A stretch of DNA of 64,000 nucleotides from Clostridiales bacterium (lineage in GTDB: Bacteria > Bacillota > Clostridia > Tissierellales > GPF-1), in the NCBI GenBank assembly GCA_013619125.1, contig JABXKS010000067.1, forward strand, positions 1 to 64,000. Reading direction: 5' to 3'. Each line of letters starts with the position of its first letter. The first letter of the stretch is position 1. The notes under the pieces were generated by a model. It had not been told where the DNA came from. It did no database searches and worked only from the letters and a program-made list of their open reading frames with translations. Shown here piece after piece: positions 33,548 through 42,328 of this stretch. Both the position numbers and the translations under genes were made by a program.

Positions 33548-35671
33548 ATGGAATTAAATGAACGTAGTTTGGAGATCCTGATCGAGTTGAGCCAGAACGA
33601 TGGATTTTTAACAACGAACGAGCTTGCTGAACGATTCAAGGTAAGCGATCGAACGATTCGGAATGATGTCAAGGAGATCGAGAGCCATTTAAAGGCGAAG
33701 GGATTCGGGGTGTTGTGGATGAAGAATCGGGCAAAAGGGATGTGCCTGGAACAGTCGGATGACTTGGAGCGGCATCTTCGAGAACTGACGGCACATAAAG
33801 ATCTTCAGAATTATTACTATTCAAAGCGGGAACGGGTTTTGTTGATGGCGCTAAAACTCCTTGAACAAAGCGGACCCATTACCTTGGGATGGTTTTCAGA
33901 TTTCTTTGGGGTTTCCCGGAATACCTTGCTGAAAGAACTCGATGAGCTGGAAGAGGAATTTCAGAAAAGCAGCCTTCGCTTGATCCGCAAACCCAAGGTT
34001 GGGTTATATGTGGAAGGCGAGGAGCTGAAGAAACGAAATATGCTGCTATCCCTAATAGGAAACACTCTGACATCTAGTGAATTGTTTGACTATGTCCATG
34101 AAAAGGTGTCAACAAACAAAAGTCATTCCTATCAATACGATGTTTTATTTAGTGATCTCGATTTGGATTTTCTCAATGGAGTCATTCGGGAAGCGGAGCT
34201 CCAACTGGATCGACAGTTTACGGATATCGCGTATGGCAATCTACTAACCCATATCGCATTGATGATTAAAAGGCTGCAATTAAAGAAAGAAATTCATCTG
34301 CCTCCACTTGAGATGAGAGGCATTCATTTGACTCAAGAGTATTTGGTTGCGGAACGATTGACGGCTGTATTGGAAGAAAAATTTGGAATTGAGATTCCAG
34401 ATGATGAACGCCGATACATTACCTTTCATCTGCTCAGTTCTCATGTGATGACAAGCGAGGTGGAAGATGACGATTTACTTCATGTTGTCGAGGAGATGTT
34501 AGACGCTTTAGAAGCAAGCTATCGGGTCGATTTTGGACCGGAACGTAGCGTGATTGCCCAGAACTTGATGGTGCATCTGCGACCAAGCGTGTATCGCATT
34601 CGATTTGGACTTCGGCTTGTCAATCCATTATATGAGAGTATTGTAAAGAATTATCCCGATCTCTTCGAGCAAACTCGTATCATTGCCACCCGCTATGCGG
34701 ATTATGTGGGGATGCAGATTGATGATCATGAGATTTCCTATATTACTTTGCATTTTGGCGCGGCATTGGAGCGTGCGAAAACGAAACAACGGAAACCAAC
34801 GCGTGTTGTGGTGGTTTGTGGTACGGGAATTGGTACGGCGAGCATGTTGGCTTCGCAATTGACACAGTATTTTCAATTGGAGATCACGCAGATGATTTCG
34901 GCGAGGCAAGTGGACAAGCTGCGGCCGGATACCTACGACTATGTGGTTTCAACAGTGGAAATCCCAAATTGGCAGGAAAATGATTATCTGCGCGTACGAG
35001 CGATTTTATTGCCTGCTGAAATCGAACGCCTTTCGAAATTTTTCACATCCAAGGGAGTGAAAAAGAAAGCACAAGAAATAAAGCAGGTGCAGCGAATTCT
35101 CGAAACGGTTGAAAAATTCGCGACAATCCATGACCGTCAAAAATTGGAAGTGGAATTGTTATATACCTTAAAGAGAAAGAAACAGAAATATGATCGAGCA
35201 GCAAAGGAGAAAGAGATTATGTTAAAGGATTTATTGGACCGCAAGACCGTCCAAATTAATGTGGAATGTCAAAACTGGAAGGACGCTGTTCAACAAGGCG
35301 CCAGTGTGCTGGAGGAAAAGGGTAGCATCACGGCCGAATATGTGGAAGCGATCTTTGAAAATTTCAAGAAGATGGGTCCCTACATGGTGGTAGCACCGGG
35401 AATTGTTTTGTCACACGCACGTCCAGAGGATGGTGTCAACGCGCTTTGCATGAGTTTGATCACCCTAAAAGATCCAGTAGAATTTGGAAGTGAATTGAAC
35501 GACCCGGTGAAACTAGTGGTCACCTTTGCGGCTGTGGATAACAAAATGCATTTGACGGCGTTGTCGCAATTGATGAATTTGTTTATGGATACAGAAGATC
35601 TGGAACGAATCATGGCATCTTCGAATAAAGAAGAAGTACTGGCGATTATTGAAAAGCATTCAGAAAAATAG
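33548..35671 (+). CDS. BglG/MtlR-family transcriptional regulator with EIIB and EIIA domains
   Basis: The 707-residue protein has an N-terminal helix-turn-helix (ELAERFKVSDRTIRNDVKEI, about 20-45), a second Mga-like HTH (GWFSDFFGVSRNTLLKELDEL), two PRD domains (about 190-295 and 310-410), an EIIB-like domain with Cys424 in VVVVCGTGIGTAS, and a C-terminal fructose/mannitol-type EIIA domain with His623 in IVLSHARPEDG. Such regulators activate adjacent PTS operons in response to phosphorylation. No separate EIIA gene is present in the operon, so this EIIA domain could also supply phosphate to the transporter. GTAAGGAGTG precedes the ATG. Confidence 0.9.
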   Translation: MELNERSLEILIELSQNDGFLTTNELAERFKVSDRTIRNDVKEIESHLKAKGFGVLWMKNRAKGMCLEQSDDLERHLRELTAHKDLQNYYYSKRERVLLMALKLLEQSGPITLGWFSDFFGVSRNTLLKELDELEEEFQKSSLRLIRKPKVGLYVEGEELKKRNMLLSLIGNTLTSSELFDYVHEKVSTNKSHSYQYDVLFSDLDLDFLNGVIREAELQLDRQFTDIAYGNLLTHIALMIKRLQLKKEIHLPPLEMRGIHLTQEYLVAERLTAVLEEKFGIEIPDDERRYITFHLLSSHVMTSEVEDDDLLHVVEEMLDALEASYRVDFGPERSVIAQNLMVHLRPSVYRIRFGLRLVNPLYESIVKNYPDLFEQTRIIATRYADYVGMQIDDHEISYITLHFGAALERAKTKQRKPTRVVVVCGTGIGTASMLASQLTQYFQLEITQMISARQVDKLRPDTYDYVVSTVEIPNWQENDYLRVRAILLPAEIERLSKFFTSKGVKKKAQEIKQVQRILETVEKFATIHDRQKLEVELLYTLKRKKQKYDRAAKEKEIMLKDLLDRKTVQINVECQNWKDAVQQGASVLEEKGSITAEYVEAIFENFKKMGPYMVVAPGIVLSHARPEDGVNALCMSLITLKDPVEFGSELNDPVKLVVTFAAVDNKMHLTALSQLMNLFMDTEDLERIMASSNKEEVLAIIEKHSEK

Positions 35672-35682
35672 GAGGAAATAAT

Positions 35683-35964
35683 ATGAAAATTTTAGTGTGT
35701 TGCGGTTCAGGCTTGGGAAGCAGTTTCATGATGGAGATTAATATTAAGAATGTTTTGAAAGAATTGGGTATGACGGGTATCGAGGTATCTCATTCTGATC
35801 TTTCAAGCGCAACAAGAGGCAGCGCTGATGTTTTTGTAGCCACTCGCGATATCGCACCGGAAGTTGCGAAATTGGGAGAAACGATTTCCTTGAACAATAT
35901 GATCGACAAAAAGGAATTGACGGAAAAGTTGACAGCAATGCTTCAAGAAAAAGGGTTGTTATAA
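35683..35964 (+). CDS. PTS EIIB, ascorbate (Ula/SgaB) family
   Basis: The 93-residue protein has the phosphocysteine loop CCGSGLGSSFMME, with Cys7 as likely phosphate carrier, matching UlaB-type EIIB. It passes phosphate to the sugar bound by the EIIC encoded next. AGGAGGAAATAAT precedes the ATG, 11 bases after the regulator. The true substrate need not be ascorbate. Confidence 0.88.
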   Translation: MKILVCCGSGLGSSFMMEINIKNVLKELGMTGIEVSHSDLSSATRGSADVFVATRDIAPEVAKLGETISLNNMIDKKELTEKLTAMLQEKGLL

Positions 35965-35977
35965 GCGGTAACGCTTA
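35962..35977 (+). other. Small hairpin with GUAA tetraloop
   Basis: TAAGCG and CGCTTA form a 6-bp stem capped by GTAA (a GNRA loop), overlapping the EIIB stop codon. It lies in the gap between EIIB and EIIC and may affect mRNA stability or relative expression. Confidence 0.55.
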
Positions 35978-36003
35978 AATATATTACATAATAGGAGGAT
36001 ACA

Positions 36004-37269
36004 ATGGCATTTTTAGACTTTTTAGTAGACATCTTAAGTGTTCCGGCATTACTGGTTGGCGCAATTGCGCTATTTGGTTTGCTAGCACAAAAGAAACCAA
36101 CAACGGACATTATCAAAGGAACCATTAAAACGATTCTTGGTTTTGTTGTATTGGGCGGCGGCGCTGGCATATTGGTTGGTGCGTTAAGCAGCTTTGGTGT
36201 GATGTTTGAAATGGGATTTGGTGTACAGGGCGTTGTGCCGAACAACGAGGCGATTGTTGCAATGGCCTTGGGCGAGTACGGAACAGCAACAGCCTTGATC
36301 ATGGCCTTTGGTATGGTTGCGAACATTCTGATCGCTCGCTTCACACCATTGAAGTATATTTTCTTGACGGGTCACCATACCTTGTATATGGCTTGTATGA
36401 TTGCCATTATTTTAATGGTTGGCGGATTGGAAGGTTTTGCTCTAATCGCTGTTGGTTCCCTCGTTTTGGGATTTGTTATGGCGTTATTCCCGGCGATTGC
36501 CCAACCGACCATGAGAAAGATTACCGGTACTGATGACGTGGCATTCGGTCACTTCGGCACATTGGGTTATGTTTTGTCAGCTTGGGTTGGTAAAGTAGTC
36601 GGCAAAGGATCTGGTTCGACTGAAGAGATCAACTTCCCGAAAGGATTGGGATTCTTACGAGACAACTCGGTTGCGATTTCGTTGACCATGGGTATTTTCT
36701 ACATCATCGTTGCAATTGCCAGCGGCGGGGATTTTGTGGAAGCAAACTTGTCCGGTGGACAAAATTATATCTTGTTTTCCATCATGCAAGGCATCACATT
36801 TGCAGGTGGTGTTTACATCATCCTGCAAGGCGTTCGTTTGATTTTGGCGGAAATTGTTCCAGCATTTAAAGGAATCGCAGACACCTTTGTTCCAAATGCA
36901 AAACCGGCATTGGATTGTCCAGTTGTATACCCATATGCACCAAATGCGGTATTGATTGGCTTCTTATCATCATTCCTTGGCGGTATTGTGGGGATGTTCA
37001 TCTTGATGGGCATGGACGCAGTGGTTATTCTTCCAGGTGTTGTTCCTCATTTCTTCTGTGGCGCGACTGCCGGTGTATTCGGTAATGCAACGGGTGGTAA
37101 ACGTGGTGCATTCTGGGGCGCATTTGCAAATGGTTTGTTGATTACATTCTTGCCGGTATTATTGATGCCGTTGATGGGTGACCTTGGTTTTGCCAATACG
37201 ACATTCTCAGATGCAGACTTCTGTGGTGTTGGTATTTTCTTGGGTAGTATCGTAAAGCTTTTTGTATAG
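36004..37269 (+). CDS. PTS EIIC, ascorbate (UlaA/SgaT) family
   Basis: The 421-residue integral membrane protein has about ten to eleven segments and family motifs such as GHHTLYMACMIAIILMVGG and VVILPGVVPHFFCGATAGVFGNATGG. It is the sugar-translocating unit. The usual UlaA partner genes for ascorbate breakdown (UlaD, UlaE, UlaF, UlaG) are absent, and transketolase and DeoC lie downstream instead, so the substrate is probably another sugar or polyol. Confidence 0.9.
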   Translation: MAFLDFLVDILSVPALLVGAIALFGLLAQKKPTTDIIKGTIKTILGFVVLGGGAGILVGALSSFGVMFEMGFGVQGVVPNNEAIVAMALGEYGTATALIMAFGMVANILIARFTPLKYIFLTGHHTLYMACMIAIILMVGGLEGFALIAVGSLVLGFVMALFPAIAQPTMRKITGTDDVAFGHFGTLGYVLSAWVGKVVGKGSGSTEEINFPKGLGFLRDNSVAISLTMGIFYIIVAIASGGDFVEANLSGGQNYILFSIMQGITFAGGVYIILQGVRLILAEIVPAFKGIADTFVPNAKPALDCPVVYPYAPNAVLIGFLSSFLGGIVGMFILMGMDAVVILPGVVPHFFCGATAGVFGNATGGKRGAFWGAFANGLLITFLPVLLMPLMGDLGFANTTFSDADFCGVGIFLGSIVKLFV

Positions 37270-37277
37270 AATTGTTG

Positions 37278-37297
37278 AGCGGGCGAAATTGCCCGCT
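37278..37297 (+). other. Intercistronic hairpin
   Basis: AGCGGGC and GCCCGCT form a perfect 7-bp G-C rich stem with loop GAAATT. There is no T run, so it more likely tunes mRNA stability or partial read-through than acts as a full terminator. Confidence 0.65.
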
Positions 37298-37324
37298 TGT
37301 ATTATGAGTGATGGGGGAAAAGTT

Positions 37325-38155
37325 ATGACAGAAAACAAGAATCAAAATTTGAAAGAGCTTGCCAATGACCTACGTGTTCTTTCGGTGGAAACACAAAACC
37401 TGATTGGGTCAGGTCATTTGGGTGGTTCATATTCAGCAGCGGAACTATTTGTCTATCTTTATCATGAGGAGATGAACATTTCACAGGAGAACGTCAAGGA
37501 TCCGAATCGAGATTATTTTATTCTAAGCAAGGGACATGCTTCCTTGGGGTACTATTCGGTATTGGCGCAAAAAGGATTCTTTCCTCGCGAAGAAATGAAA
37601 ACCTATCGACAATTGAATTCACGTCTTCAAGGACATACGGAGATTGACACGGTTCCTGGAATCGAATCATCGACAGGATCTTTGGGACAAGGGTTTTCAT
37701 ATGCCATTGGATTAGCGATGGGATTGAAGAAACAAAATCTTTCAGGAACCGTTTATGTGATGCTGGGCGACGGGGAATGTCAAGAAGGGCAAATTTGGGA
37801 AGCGATTATGTTGCAAAGCCATCTGAAGCTCGACAACCTTGTGCCGATTCTGGACAACAACCGCATTCAATTGGACAACTTTACGGAAGCGGTTATGGGC
37901 GATGTGAAATGGAACTCGATTTTATCTTCTTTTGGATATGATGTGCGGGAATTTGACGGCCATGATTTCGAGGCCATTGAAGGGGCGTTTGCAAACAGAC
38001 CGGCGGACCAACCAGTTTTCTTGCTAGCGAATACTGTAAAAGGAAAAGGTGTCAGCTTTATGGAAGACGTTGTGGCGTGGCATTCAAAAAAATGTGACGC
38101 AACAGAGTTTGTTCAAGCGATGGAAGAATTGAAAGGGGGCGTTCAACATGCGTAA
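37325..38155 (+). CDS. Transketolase, N-terminal subunit
   Basis: The 276-residue protein is the thiamine-diphosphate-binding half of a split transketolase: SGHLGGSYSAAEL, KGHASLGYYSVLAQKG and the ThDP motif GDGECQEGQIWEA to NRIQLDN. It forms an enzyme with the subunit encoded next (8-base overlap). The start at 37325 follows GATGGGGGAAAAG. It moves two-carbon units between sugar phosphates. Confidence 0.93.
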   Translation: MTENKNQNLKELANDLRVLSVETQNLIGSGHLGGSYSAAELFVYLYHEEMNISQENVKDPNRDYFILSKGHASLGYYSVLAQKGFFPREEMKTYRQLNSRLQGHTEIDTVPGIESSTGSLGQGFSYAIGLAMGLKKQNLSGTVYVMLGDGECQEGQIWEAIMLQSHLKLDNLVPILDNNRIQLDNFTEAVMGDVKWNSILSSFGYDVREFDGHDFEAIEGAFANRPADQPVFLLANTVKGKGVSFMEDVVAWHSKKCDATEFVQAMEELKGGVQHA

Positions 38156-39077
38156 GGCAACGATGGCACCACGTGATATGTATGGGAAAACAATTGTTGA
38201 ACTCGGCAAGAAAAACGAGAAGATTTTTGCGATGAGCGCCGATTTGGCGGCGGCAACAAAACTGACTGAATTCTCAGAGACGCTTCCGGGTCAGTATTTG
38301 AATCCGGGAATCGCTGAGCAGAACATGGTCGGGATTGCCGCGGGACTAGCGCGCACGGGCATGATCCCATTTATCAGTACTTTTTGTTGCTTTGCCCCAG
38401 GCAGAACCTATGACCAGATCCGACAATCGATTTGCTACAACCATTTGAATGTGAAGATCGTTTCGACGCATCCGGGATTGGCGATTGGCATGGATGGCGC
38501 GGTTCATCAAGCCCTTGAAGATATTGCCTTGATTCGAACCATTCCCGAGATTGTTGTGGTTGCGCCTTCCGACGAAGTTGCAACGAAAAAAGCGATCGAA
38601 TGGGCTGCTGACTACGACGGTGCGGTTTATGTCCGTGTGGGACGCAAGGAGTGTGACATCCACTTCCAGGAAGACTGGGAATGGGAGCTAGGTAAATCAT
38701 ATACATTAAAGGACGGAAATGACGTTACCTTGATCGCGCACGGTTCCATGGTGCCATACATGATGAAGGCGGCCGAGGAATTGGAGCAAGAAGGTATTTC
38801 TGCTCGCGTGATTGACATGCCGTTTATCAAGCCAATGGACACTGAAGCTCTTGTCAAGGCGGCAAAGGAAACTAAGGGAATTGTAGTTGCAGAGGATCAT
38901 TCGATCTATGGCGGGCTTTACAGCGCGGTCTCGGAGCAATTGTCAATGCTGGCGCCATGCAAGATCTTGCCTGTTGCGGTACAGGATACCTTTGGAGAGT
39001 CGGCTAAGCCTGATGAATTGTATGAAAAGTATGGATTGAGTGTAGCCAATATCCTGAAACAAGTGAAATCTCTGTAA
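38148..39077 (+). CDS. Transketolase, C-terminal subunit
   Basis: The 309-residue protein holds the pyrimidine-binding domain (GIAEQNMVGIAAGLARTG, with the Glu that activates ThDP) and the C-terminal domain (AEDHSIYGGLYSAVSE). Overlap with the N-terminal subunit gene shows coupled translation. Split transketolases are common in Clostridia. Confidence 0.93.
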   Translation: MRKATMAPRDMYGKTIVELGKKNEKIFAMSADLAAATKLTEFSETLPGQYLNPGIAEQNMVGIAAGLARTGMIPFISTFCCFAPGRTYDQIRQSICYNHLNVKIVSTHPGLAIGMDGAVHQALEDIALIRTIPEIVVVAPSDEVATKKAIEWAADYDGAVYVRVGRKECDIHFQEDWEWELGKSYTLKDGNDVTLIAHGSMVPYMMKAAEELEQEGISARVIDMPFIKPMDTEALVKAAKETKGIVVAEDHSIYGGLYSAVSEQLSMLAPCKILPVAVQDTFGESAKPDELYEKYGLSVANILKQVKSL

Positions 39078-39100
39078 TCCGATAAAGACAGAACTGAATT

Positions 39101-39137
39101 TGAGCCTGATGCTGAGTGTGGATTGGCAGCAGGCTCA
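39101..39137 (+). other. Hairpin upstream of deoC
   Basis: TGAGCCT (39101-39107) pairs with AGGCTCA (39131-39137), and GCTG with CAGC inside, leaving a GAT bulge and a 12-base loop. There is no T run. The 137-base gap before deoC contains no other feature I can name; the hairpin may be a processing or attenuation site. Confidence 0.5.
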
Positions 39138-39214
39138 AAAAGAATAACAGGTGCCCCAAAGGCATGGAGAAAAAGCCGACGGGTGTGGATGAGGAAAGAT
39201 TGTGGGGAATAATT

Positions 39215-39877
39215 ATGAAGAAAAGCAAGTACATTGATCATACGTATTTAAAGGCTTTTGCGACGGATCGTGATATTGAAAAGTTATGTGAAGAGGCGAT
39301 CGAAAATGATTTTCAATCGGTATGCGTGAATCCTTCAAGGATTGTGCTAGCAAAAAAAAGACTCGTTGACAGCAATGTGAAAGTCTGTACGGTGATTGGT
39401 TTTCCGCTTGGCGCGAGCCAAGCAAAAGTGAAAGCGTATGAAGCAGAAGTGGCAATAAAATCAGGTGCTGATGAAATTGATATGGTGATGAATATTGGGG
39501 CTGCAAAAAGCGGCGGTTGGGATATCGTTTTGCAGGATATTCAGGCAGTGGTGAATGCGGCGAATGGGACATTGGTGAAAGTAATCATTGAAAACTGTTA
39601 TTTGTCAGAAGAAGAAATGAGAAAGGCGTGTGAGGTTGTAGCGGTCTCTGGAGCAGATTTTGTGAAAACTTCAACTGGATTTGGAGAGTACGGCGCTCGA
39701 TTTGAGGATGTAGAAATCATGAAAAGTGTAGTTGGTGATCGCGTTCTGATTAAAGCTGCAGGTGGTGTTCGAACACCTGCCGATTTGGACCGAATGATTG
39801 AACTGGGCGTCATGAGAATTGGAACAAGCAGTGGAATGGCATTGATCAAAGGAAATATTTCGGATACAGAATACTAG
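39215..39877 (+). CDS. deoC: Deoxyribose-phosphate aldolase
   Basis: The 220-residue TIM-barrel protein has the DeoC motifs CTVIGFPLG, DEIDMVMNIG and the Schiff-base Lys in VLIKAAGGVRTP. It splits deoxyribose 5-phosphate into glyceraldehyde 3-phosphate and acetaldehyde. The ATG at 39215 has a weak GTGGGGA site upstream. No nucleoside phosphorylase or phosphopentomutase gene is nearby, so it probably serves the PTS-linked sugar pathway rather than nucleoside salvage. Confidence 0.93.
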   Translation: MKKSKYIDHTYLKAFATDRDIEKLCEEAIENDFQSVCVNPSRIVLAKKRLVDSNVKVCTVIGFPLGASQAKVKAYEAEVAIKSGADEIDMVMNIGAAKSGGWDIVLQDIQAVVNAANGTLVKVIIENCYLSEEEMRKACEVVAVSGADFVKTSTGFGEYGARFEDVEIMKSVVGDRVLIKAAGGVRTPADLDRMIELGVMRIGTSSGMALIKGNISDTEY

Positions 39878-39900
39878 GGTCAACATTCATCTGGAGACGA

Positions 39901-39942
39901 AGAAAGCAGGAATCGAAATTATCGATTCCTGCTTTCTTTTTA
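39901..39942. terminator. Bidirectional terminator
   Basis: AGAAAGCAGGAATCGA and its complement TCGATTCCTGCTTTCT form a long stem followed by T residues, between convergent deoC and the ferritin-like gene. Confidence 0.9.
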
Positions 39943-39944
39943 AT

Positions 39945-40436
39945 TTAAAATGGCGCAAAACTTTGCTCGTTCCACCACTCTTCCCGATGTTTGTTGTACT
40001 CGGTTTGAAATTGTTCCAGGTGGGTTTTCTCCCATGCAATCAAGATCTCATAGAGTTTTCGTGCTTCTGGAAGTTCGCTTTCCTCGAAGGCATTTTCATA
40101 AAATTTGATGGATGCCTTCTCCATTTCCATTCCGATGCTGAAGATGGTGACTGCAAGACTTAAGTGCGCGTTTTCTTTGATTTCACTGAATCGATAAATT
40201 CCCGGTGAGGGTATATCACTGAGAAAAGCCAATGCAAACTCATCGCCTTGTTTCTTGATTTGATTGAAGAGTTCTTTTAGATAAGTCGAATGTTTAAACT
40301 CTTCATCTGCCAAGGCTAGAAGCGCATTTTTGCTTTCTGGTGATTTTGTTTGATTTGCAGCCATCTTATAAAATTCGTACCCTTCGATTTCATTGAGGAT
40401 GGCCTGTTTGATTAGTGTTAATTCCCGTTCTTTCAT
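39945..40436 (-). CDS. Ferritin-like (rubrerythrin-related) diiron protein
   Basis: The 163-residue protein has a complete rubrerythrin-type ligand set: NEIEGYEFYKM, DEEFKHS, EMEKASIKFYE and WEKTHLEQF (two Glu and one ExxH per half). There is no rubredoxin domain. It is distantly related to the protein at 31913-32395 but keeps all ligands. Peroxide reduction or oxygen tolerance is a likely role in an anaerobe. No classic AGGAGG is visible before the ATG; GGTGAAAAA is the closest. Confidence 0.8.
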   Translation of the reverse strand: MKERELTLIKQAILNEIEGYEFYKMAANQTKSPESKNALLALADEEFKHSTYLKELFNQIKKQGDEFALAFLSDIPSPGIYRFSEIKENAHLSLAVTIFSIGMEMEKASIKFYENAFEESELPEARKLYEILIAWEKTHLEQFQTEYNKHREEWWNEQSFAPF

Positions 40437-40490
40437 TTTTTCACCCCAATCTGTAAGATTCTACCTTACAGATACCCGAGGTGAATTTTC

Positions 40491-41975
40491 TTATTCATGA
40501 AGTTTATCAATTTCCAGAAATTCCACATCCAAATTGATTGCATTCTTCTGATCCATTGAGCTGACAATGAAGATCGCGAGGGCTGCGAGTATAAAAGCGG
40601 GCAACAATTCATACAGGTCGAACCAGCCGCCCGATAGGTTTCTCCAAATCAAAACTGTAGCGCCGCCGACGATCATGCCAGCTAAGGCTCCATTGCCAGT
40701 CATCTTTTTCCAGTACAGAGAGATTAATACGACGGGACCGAAGCTTGCGCCGAAACCAGCCCATGCATAGGCAACCAGATCCAATACGGAGTTTTCTGGA
40801 TTCCATGCCAAGAGATAGGCGAAAAACGCGACCGCGATTACGGTGCCGCGGCTGAACCATACATAGGTCTTCTCTGAGAATTCTTTTTTCGAAAAAACCT
40901 TCAAGAGGTCTTCAATCAAAGCGGAACTCGTTACGAGCAATTGGCTGTCCGCAGTGGACATGATTGCCGCCAAAATTGCTGCCAGAAGGATGCCGGCAAT
41001 GATTGTTGGGAAGGTTCGTTCCACCATTTGAATAAAGATCGTTTCACTTGATCCTTCTAATGTGCCACCCAGATAAACCAGTCCGATCATGCCGATTAGT
41101 ACAGCGGCAATTAGCGAGAAGACAACCCACGTCATGGCAACGCGGCGTGCATTCTTTAATTCACCGATTTTTTCAATAGCCATAAATCGGGTCAGGATAT
41201 GGGGTTGACCAAAGTAGCCAAGTCCCCAGGCCAAAAGGCTTGCAATCGCCAGCCCACCCATCGCTGTTCCATCCATATAGGTAAAAGCGTTTAGTAGTTC
41301 TGTATTGATGGCTTTCAATTCGGTGATTGTTACGCCAATGCCGCCGATTTTTCCAACACAAACGATGGGAACGATAATCAGGGCTAAAAACATCAAAATT
41401 CCCTGGAAGAAGTCGGTCCAGCAAACAGCCATAAAACCGCCCAGGAAGGTGTAGCCGATAATGACCAGGGTGCCGATGGTCAATGAAACCGTATAAGACA
41501 GGCCAAATACCGAGCTGAAAAGCTTTCCACCGGCAACCAGCCCGGAAGCTGTGTAAATCAGAAAGAAGATCAAAATGACCACGGCGGATATAATTCGAAG
41601 CCGCGCAGAGGTCTCCTTGAATCGATTCTGAAAATAGGAAGAAAGGGTAATGGCGTTGCCCATATTTTCCGTCAGAATTCGCAAGCGTTTGGCGACGAAT
41701 CTCCAGTTCGCCCAGGTGCCTACGAGAAGCCCTAGGGCGATCCAAATGGCTTCCATGCCTGCTGTATAAGCATAGCCGGGAAGACCCATCAAGAGCCATC
41801 CACTCATGTCTGAGGCTTGAGAACTGAGGGCGGTCACCCAGTAGTTGAGTTTTCGGTCGCCGATGATGTAGTCGGATAGGTTTTTGGTTTTTCTGTAGTA
41901 GAGCCAACCAATGCCCAGCATCATTAAAATGTAAAAGAAAAAGATGGTTAAAATTCCTACTTGCCTTGTTGTCAT
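40491..41975 (-). CDS. putP: Sodium/proline symporter
   Basis: The 494-residue membrane protein of the sodium:solute symporter family has about thirteen segments and PutP motifs such as SSQASDMSGWLLMGLPGYAY and GQPHILTRFMAIE. It imports proline with sodium. The start at 41975 follows AGAGGAGAAATACT. A Pro-type T-box leader precedes it, matching the transport assignment. Confidence 0.92.
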   Translation of the reverse strand: MTTRQVGILTIFFFYILMMLGIGWLYYRKTKNLSDYIIGDRKLNYWVTALSSQASDMSGWLLMGLPGYAYTAGMEAIWIALGLLVGTWANWRFVAKRLRILTENMGNAITLSSYFQNRFKETSARLRIISAVVILIFFLIYTASGLVAGGKLFSSVFGLSYTVSLTIGTLVIIGYTFLGGFMAVCWTDFFQGILMFLALIIVPIVCVGKIGGIGVTITELKAINTELLNAFTYMDGTAMGGLAIASLLAWGLGYFGQPHILTRFMAIEKIGELKNARRVAMTWVVFSLIAAVLIGMIGLVYLGGTLEGSSETIFIQMVERTFPTIIAGILLAAILAAIMSTADSQLLVTSSALIEDLLKVFSKKEFSEKTYVWFSRGTVIAVAFFAYLLAWNPENSVLDLVAYAWAGFGASFGPVVLISLYWKKMTGNGALAGMIVGGATVLIWRNLSGGWFDLYELLPAFILAALAIFIVSSMDQKNAINLDVEFLEIDKLHE

Positions 41976-41996
41976 AGTATTTCTCCTCTCAATTAA

Positions 41997-42268
41997 AAAA
42001 ACCTCCATCCCAAACATAGGGACGAAGGTTACTCCGCGGTACCACCCAAATTGAAAGAAGTTCTCTTTCCTCTTGATCAATCAGTACGGAGGCTAGCTCG
42101 ATACTGCCCGGTTTGATAACGGTCCGGTTCCGATTTTCCTTTCGGAAACATACTCGGGGTTAGGTTCCACAGGGTTCTCACGAAAAACTTTCAGCTAGTG
42201 TTTCTCTCTCTAAAGTGAAAAGCGATCTGTGTACTGGCACCCTTCATCGTTTGGTTGGGATGAATTTT
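41997..42268 (-). promoter_or_regulatory. T-box riboswitch, proline type
   Basis: On the minus strand the leader carries the T-box TGGGTGGTACCGCG (complement of 42035-42048) and a terminator with arms ACCTTCGTCCC and GGGATGGAGGT followed by T. On the 3' side of stem I, CCT (complement of 42162-42164) is followed by A and ACCC, which can pair with the GGGT on the 5' side. This copies the arrangement of the Asn T-box at 18 kb and points to a Pro specifier. Uncharged tRNA-Pro would induce proline import. Confidence 0.92.
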
Positions 42269-42273
42269 CATTC

Positions 42274-42302
42274 ATTGTAATAGATGGAAACACATTCGTC
42301 AA
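42274..42302 (-). promoter_or_regulatory. Promoter of the T-box/putP transcript
   Basis: On the minus strand TTGACG (42297-42302) and TACAAT (42274-42279) are separated by 17 bases. Confidence 0.8.
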
Positions 42303-42328
42303 GGGGTGAAAAACCAATTGTTTCGAAA

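Noticed and set aside
39138-39214. Riboswitch-like sequence GGTGCCCCAAAGGCATGG before deoC
   Set aside because: I compared it by eye with cobalamin, c-di-GMP, fluoride, purine and ZTP classes and found no consistent match.
41173-41907. 244-codon open frame in another frame of putP
   Set aside because: It is a shadow of the PutP reading frame; membrane motifs occur only in the main frame.
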